Source: an uncultured Flavobacterium sp.
GTDB lineage: Bacteria > Bacteroidota > Bacteroidia > Flavobacteriales > Flavobacteriaceae
Length of the DNA: 9,017 nucleotides
Direction: 5' to 3'
Assembly: GCA_945957245.1 (NCBI GenBank)
Contig: CAMFLD010000088.1
Span: 1 to 9,017, forward strand
Each line of letters begins with the position of its first letter. The stretch's first letter is position 1. Shown here piece after piece: positions 5,902-9,017 of this stretch. A program made the position numbers and the translations under genes. Below the pieces are notes generated by a model. The model made no database searches. It was not told the origin of the DNA and worked only from the letters and a program-made list of their open reading frames with translations.

Positions 5902-6998
5902 TGGACAGGTTTTGAGAACGTATTGGTAATAAATACATTCAGTTGGGTTAAAATTAAAATAATTTCAATTATCGGAAACCAATACATAACATCCTTTTCC
6001 TTTAATTTTCCTGCAGCAAATCCCATCGCAATCCAGGCAAAAATATAACGGAATCCGATGATGCTGACTACTGCAATCCACTGGTATTGGAAAATCAATA
6101 ATACTATTGGAAGTAATAAAAATAATAACTGAGAAATATAGAAAACAGCCAGTTGATTTTGGTCAAACATTTTGTAATGCTTGGCTGTTGACACATGACG
6201 GCGTTTTTGCTTAAACCAATCTTTAAAAGAAGTTTTGGGTTTAGAATAAGTAAAACTGTCCTGCAAATAACAAACCGTAGTGTTTTTAGCTTCAGCTGCC
6301 TGATTGATAAACAAATCATCATCCCCGGAACGTATTTTCATGTGGTCCATGAAACCGCGAACTTTAAAAAACTCCTCTCTTTTATAAGCCAGATTGCGGC
6401 CTACACCCATATAAGGTTTGCCTAGTTTTGCCCAGGAAAAATATTGTGTTGCGGTAAGCAAAGTTTCGTAACGGATAATTTTATTCAGAAAAGAGCCGGC
6501 AACTCTTTCATAAGCGCCATAACCCAGCACTATGGTTTTTTCCACAGTAAACTGAGAACTCATATTGGCAATCCAATCTTTTGAAGCCGGCACACAATCG
6601 GCATCTGTGAACAAAAGATATTCATGTTTTGCTGCTTTGATACCCAAAGTCAGGGCATATTTTTTATTTCCCCAAAAAGCTTCATTATTTTCTACCTTAA
6701 CCAATTTGATGTTAGGGTATTGCTTTTCAAATTCTTCAAAAACCTCAAGTGTGTTATCGCTTGAAGCATCATCAATAAGTACAATCTCAAATTGAGGGTA
6801 GTTTTGTTCAGCTAGTAAGGGAACTAATGTTTTTACGTTTTCTTCTTCATTTTTAGCGCAGACAATTACCGAAATAGGAATTCTTTTAGGGGTAGCATTT
6901 TGTGGTTTTGCAAAGGAGAACTTACCAAAAACAACTATATAATAAAGGAATTGAACAACAACTACTACAATAAATAAACAAAAAGCGGGTAATAACAT
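5892..6998 (-). CDS. Family 2 glycosyltransferase, membrane-bound
   Basis: Inner-membrane processive-type GT2 enzyme that transfers a sugar from a nucleotide donor, probably onto a lipid or envelope polysaccharide. The 368-residue protein has an N-terminal membrane helix (about 4-24) and a GT-A domain at about 40-270. Visible motifs are PISVIVCAKNEEENV (41-55) and the nucleotide-binding IDDASSDNT (75-83). The metal-binding DxD is TDAD at 131-134, SGDDDLF at 224-230 supplies the catalytic-base acidic motif, and QKRRH at 264-268 takes the place of the QxxRW motif. Three further membrane helices lie at about 284-304, 307-325 and 339-358. The start ATG at 6998 follows a good -7 element (7028-7035). 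The last 10 bases overlap the ECF sigma gene, indicating an operon. Acceptor and sugar cannot be inferred; similar flavobacterial proteins are simply called glycosyltransferase. Confidence 0.92.
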   Translation of the reverse strand: MLLPAFCLFIVVVVVQFLYYIVVFGKFSFAKPQNATPKRIPISVIVCAKNEEENVKTLVPLLAEQNYPQFEIVLIDDASSDNTLEVFEEFEKQYPNIKLVKVENNEAFWGNKKYALTLGIKAAKHEYLLFTDADCVPASKDWIANMSSQFTVEKTIVLGYGAYERVAGSFLNKIIRYETLLTATQYFSWAKLGKPYMGVGRNLAYKREEFFKVRGFMDHMKIRSGDDDLFINQAAEAKNTTVCYLQDSFTYSKPKTSFKDWFKQKRRHVSTAKHYKMFDQNQLAVFYISQLLFLLLPIVLLIFQYQWIAVVSIIGFRYIFAWIAMGFAAGKLKEKDVMYWFPIIEIILILTQLNVFITNTFSKPVHWK

Positions 6999-7027
6999 AG
7001 TATTTCTTCGACTTTAAAAAGGGACTG

Positions 7028-7035
7028 CAAATGTA
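7028..7035 (-). promoter_or_regulatory. Candidate -7 promoter element for the glycosyltransferase-sigma operon
   Basis: The minus strand reads TACATTTG, a full match to TAnnTTTG. Transcription would begin near 7022, giving a leader of about 24 bases before the ATG at 6998. A TTG -33 element is not present at 17-23 bases spacing (the nearest is 28 away). Confidence 0.5.
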
Positions 7036-7054
7036 CAAAATTGAATTGTTATTT

Positions 7055-7081
7055 GTTAATAAACAACATCGATTTATCAAC
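7055..7081 (-). other. Weak hairpin after the PaiB-like gene
   Basis: In the minus-strand RNA, GTTGATAAAT and GTTTATTAAC (27 bases in all, 7-base loop CGATGTT) can pair over 10 positions including two G-U wobbles. It begins one base after the stop codon at 7083-7085. There is no following T tract, so it is a poor rho-independent terminator; it may mark an RNA 3' end. On the plus strand the wobble pairs become A-C mismatches, so any role would be for the PaiB-like transcript. Confidence 0.3.
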
Positions 7082-7082
7082 A

Positions 7083-7697
7083 CTAGAGCTTCCTGTTACG
7101 GCTCATTTCCTTAGCTACTTCCATTGATTGGTGATCCTTGGTTTCTTCCAGTTTTGAAATGATATTTTTATAGTTTTTGTCATCTCGGTTCTGAGATAAT
7201 TTTTTCTTAGCTTCTATTGATGAAATTTCGATTTCAAATGAAACTATTCCTCGTGCCTGAAGCATCGTTTTTTTTGATAAATCTTCGACTTTTATAGGTT
7301 TTTCGGATTTGGCTTCATATTTATCAACAAGCCTTTTCAGTGCCGCAACACTTTCTTCATAAGAATGAAGTCTTATTTTTCCATACACGTGTACCGCTAT
7401 GTAATTCCATGTCGGTACATTCTCATGATCGTACCAAGAGGAAGAAATATACGAATGAACTCCCTGAAAAATAACCAGGACTTCCTTATTGCTTTCAAAG
7501 CTATCCGCCTGTGGATTTTCAGCCGAAATATGGGCTGTCAAAATCTGTTTCCCATTCTTTTCCTCTAAAAGCATTGGGATATGGGTAGCCCATAGTTTGC
7601 CGTTAGTTTGGTTTACTAAGATTCCAAATCCGTTCTGGTGAATGAAATTTTGAATTTCCTCCTGATTTTCGTTCTTATAAAGTTCGGGAATGTACAT
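7083..7697 (-). CDS. PaiB-like FMN-binding protein
   Basis: Member of the PaiB/FMN-binding split-barrel family, named for Bacillus subtilis PaiB, a negative regulator of sporulation and degradative enzyme genes. The fold resembles flavin reductases and pyridoxamine phosphate oxidases, and a DNA-binding role is not general. Of the 204 residues, family signatures are MYIPELY at the start, ATHIPMLLEE at 37-46, AHISAENPQ at 55-63, FQGVHSYISSSWY at 77-89, PTWNYIAVHVYG at 95-106 and KKLSQNRDDKNY at 165-176. Full length for the family. It lies 83 bases after murB on the same strand. No TAnnTTTG element is seen in that gap, so it could be read through from murB. It is the only gene here ending in TAG. 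No paiA-like acetyltransferase accompanies it, so the Bacillus role should not be assumed. Confidence 0.9.
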   Translation of the reverse strand: MYIPELYKNENQEEIQNFIHQNGFGILVNQTNGKLWATHIPMLLEEKNGKQILTAHISAENPQADSFESNKEVLVIFQGVHSYISSSWYDHENVPTWNYIAVHVYGKIRLHSYEESVAALKRLVDKYEAKSEKPIKVEDLSKKTMLQARGIVSFEIEISSIEAKKKLSQNRDDKNYKNIISKLEETKDHQSMEVAKEMSRNRKL

Positions 7698-7780
7698 GCT
7701 TATTGCTGATTAGGATTATGAATTTCGTAAAACGCATTATCGTTGGAACTCAATAAGCTTACGTTCTAAAAACATTTTTA

Positions 7781-8794
7781 TTAAATGACATTTACTTCGG
7801 CTTCAATGGCGATTCCAAATTCCTTTAAAACCGTAGCTTGTATATCTTTGGAAACAGCCAGAATTTCCTGTCCGGTTGCATTGCCATAATTAACTAATAC
7901 CAATGCCTGGTTTTTATGGATTCCGGCATCGCCAAAACGTTTTCCTTTGAAACCGGCTTTTTCAATCAGCCAGCCTGCCGGAACCTTAACTTCGGTTTCT
8001 GATACCACATAATGCGGCATTTCGGGATGTAATGCTTTCGCCTTTTCGTATTGTTCTTTTGGAATAATCGGATTTTTAAAAAAACTTCCGCTGTTGCCCA
8101 ATTCCTTGGGGTCAGGTAATTTACTCTGCCTTATAGCAATTACTGCATTGGAAACATCTTTAAGAGTAGGGGAAATGATATTGTTTTTTTCAAGTTCCTT
8201 AGTAATGTCACCGTAGGAAACATTGATTTTATGATTGCGCTTCGTTAATTTAAAAACTACAGAAGTTATTATAAACTGGTTTTTAACTTCGTTTTTGAAA
8301 ATACTTTCCCGATATCCAAAATAACATGCTGCTTTGTCAAAAGTTTTCATTTCCTGAGTCGCAATATTCATGGCTTCACAAGAAACAAAAGTATCTTTGA
8401 TTTCGGTTCCGTAAGCACCGATATTTTGAACAGGCGTAGTGCCGACATTTCCAGGAATTAAGGACATATTCTCCAATCCGCCAAAATCCTGCCCGATAGT
8501 CCAGAGTACAAATTCATGCCAGTTTTCGCCCGCCATACCTTCAACCCAGACAAAATCATCATCTTCTTTGAGGATTTTTTTGCCTTTCAAATCAATATGG
8601 ATAACCAATGCCTCTATATCTTGAGTCAAGAGCATATTGCTTCCTCCGCCAAGGATGAATTTGGTTTCTGACTGATGTTGTTCTAAGACAGTTTTTAATT
8701 CATCGGTGTTATGAACAGCGACAAACTGACGTGCTTTGGCATCAATTCCAAAGGTATTGTATTTTTTTAGGGAGAAATTATGCTGGATATTCAT
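7781..8794 (-). CDS. murB: UDP-N-acetylmuramate dehydrogenase (MurB)
   Basis: Cytoplasmic FAD enzyme that reduces UDP-GlcNAc-enolpyruvate with NADPH to UDP-MurNAc, the second committed step of peptidoglycan precursor synthesis. The 337-residue length and presence of the Tyr-loop block match the E. coli-type (type I) enzyme. The FAD-binding part shows NTFGIDAKAR (13-22), ILGGGSNMLLT (47-57) and IPGNVGTTPVQNIGAYGTEI (113-132). Catalytic residues are in place: R162 in YFGYRES, S237 in GNSGSFFKNP as the proton donor, and the C-terminal Glu (E331 in IEAEV). AGWLIEKAGFKGKRFGDAGIH (273-293) is also characteristic. The ATG at 8794 gives a normal N-terminus and follows a -7-like element at 8815-8822. 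It is not in a mur/fts cluster here; an unidentified gene lies 41 bases upstream on the same strand. No strong terminator follows. Confidence 0.97.
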   Translation of the reverse strand: MNIQHNFSLKKYNTFGIDAKARQFVAVHNTDELKTVLEQHQSETKFILGGGSNMLLTQDIEALVIHIDLKGKKILKEDDDFVWVEGMAGENWHEFVLWTIGQDFGGLENMSLIPGNVGTTPVQNIGAYGTEIKDTFVSCEAMNIATQEMKTFDKAACYFGYRESIFKNEVKNQFIITSVVFKLTKRNHKINVSYGDITKELEKNNIISPTLKDVSNAVIAIRQSKLPDPKELGNSGSFFKNPIIPKEQYEKAKALHPEMPHYVVSETEVKVPAGWLIEKAGFKGKRFGDAGIHKNQALVLVNYGNATGQEILAVSKDIQATVLKEFGIAIEAEVNVI

Positions 8795-8814
8795 TGGTGA
8801 AAAATCTTGTAGGG

Positions 8815-8822
8815 CAAAAGTA
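8815..8822 (-). promoter_or_regulatory. Candidate -7 promoter element for murB
   Basis: The minus strand reads TACTTTTG, matching TAnnTTTG, inside the 41-base gap between the preceding gene and murB. Transcription would begin near 8808, giving a leader of about 15 bases. No TTG -33 element at the expected spacing is seen. Confidence 0.5.
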
Positions 8823-8835
8823 AGCCAAAGATTTT

Positions 8836-9017
8836 TTAAACGAATTTTTTATAATAATTTTTTTGCCATTTGTGCAGCATAAAAATCGGCATGAAATAAG
8901 GAAGTATTTTGGTGTTTCCTTTTCGTATTTCGGCTACCAGTTTTGGCCCACTCAGATTTGACAATATTGGCATATTGAAAATATCACTCTTAGCAAAACT
9001 ATCTAACTCGTCAATAA
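8836..9017 (-). CDS. 3' end of an unidentified gene, cut by the window edge
   Basis: The minus strand is open from the right edge of the window to a TAA at 8836-8838, giving the last 59 residues of a longer protein. They begin IDELDSFAKSDIFNMP, continue through SNLSGPKLVAEIRKGNT, and end in a basic, aromatic tail FMLHKWQKNYYKKFV. The other two minus-strand frames are closed by stops within the first 15 bases from the edge, so this is the only frame that can be the tail of a gene entering from the right. I do not recognise the family from this fragment. The composition (hydrophobic patch PYFMPIFML followed by Lys/Tyr) is compatible with a membrane-adjacent or nucleic acid/sugar-transferring enzyme tail, but no function can be assigned. 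It lies 41 bases upstream of murB on the same strand. Confidence 0.6.
   Translation of the reverse strand, partial: IDELDSFAKSDIFNMPILSNLSGPKLVAEIRKGNTKILPYFMPIFMLHKWQKNYYKKFV

Noticed and set aside
7773..7787. Small hairpin with T5 just after the murB stop codon
   Set aside because: The stem is only CATTT/AAATG (one G-C pair), far too weak to call a terminator in DNA this AT-rich.
1..9017. Mobile elements, CRISPR arrays, tRNA or rRNA genes, defence systems or a new system hidden in non-coding DNA
   Set aside because: No direct repeats with regular spacing, transposase-like frames, tRNA cloverleaf or long unexplained gap was found; every gap is under 180 bases and the genes are recognisable housekeeping or regulatory families apart from the membrane protein at 902-1540 and the edge fragment.

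Overview
The window looks like a core chromosomal segment of a member of the Bacteroidota, most likely Flavobacterium or a close relative in the Flavobacteriaceae. The grounds are an AT-rich composition, A/T-rich translation starts mostly without a strong Shine-Dalgarno sequence, several upstream matches to the Bacteroidota -7 promoter element (TAnnTTTG), and proteins with the style of that group, notably a TonB with an N-terminal FEDKNKEYGAYQLR motif. No RNA gene, insertion sequence, CRISPR array or prophage was seen. Nearly all of the sequence is coding; the longest gap is 173 bases.

Layout, left to right. A plus-strand lysophospholipid acyltransferase-like gene (33-872) ends in a perfect palindromic terminator that it shares with a convergent minus-strand pair: an ECF sigma factor (1546-2040) followed 5 bases later by a four-helix membrane protein of unknown function (902-1540). 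A divergent promoter region (2041-2155) separates this pair from a plus-strand CvfB-type S1 RNA-binding protein (best start 2156). That gene ends directly against the stop codon of a convergent minus-strand exported serine hydrolase of the beta-lactamase/class C PBP fold (2987-4216). The rest is all minus strand. In transcription order from the right edge it runs: the 3' end of an unidentified gene (8836-9017), murB (7781-8794), a PaiB-like FMN-binding protein (7083-7697), a family 2 glycosyltransferase (5892-6998) overlapping a second ECF sigma factor that starts with TTG (5353-5901), and an energy transducer TonB (4364-5179) closed by a strong intrinsic terminator.

Taken together the content is envelope-oriented housekeeping: peptidoglycan precursor synthesis (MurB), a membrane glycosyltransferase, phospholipid acylation, TonB-dependent energy transduction, an exported hydrolase, and two ECF sigma factors. 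No clearly new system stands out. The points most worth a second look are the sigma factor paired with an unusual multi-pass membrane protein (possible non-canonical anti-sigma), the glycosyltransferase-sigma translational overlap with a TTG start, the altered acyltransferase motifs, and an AT-only palindrome upstream of tonB.
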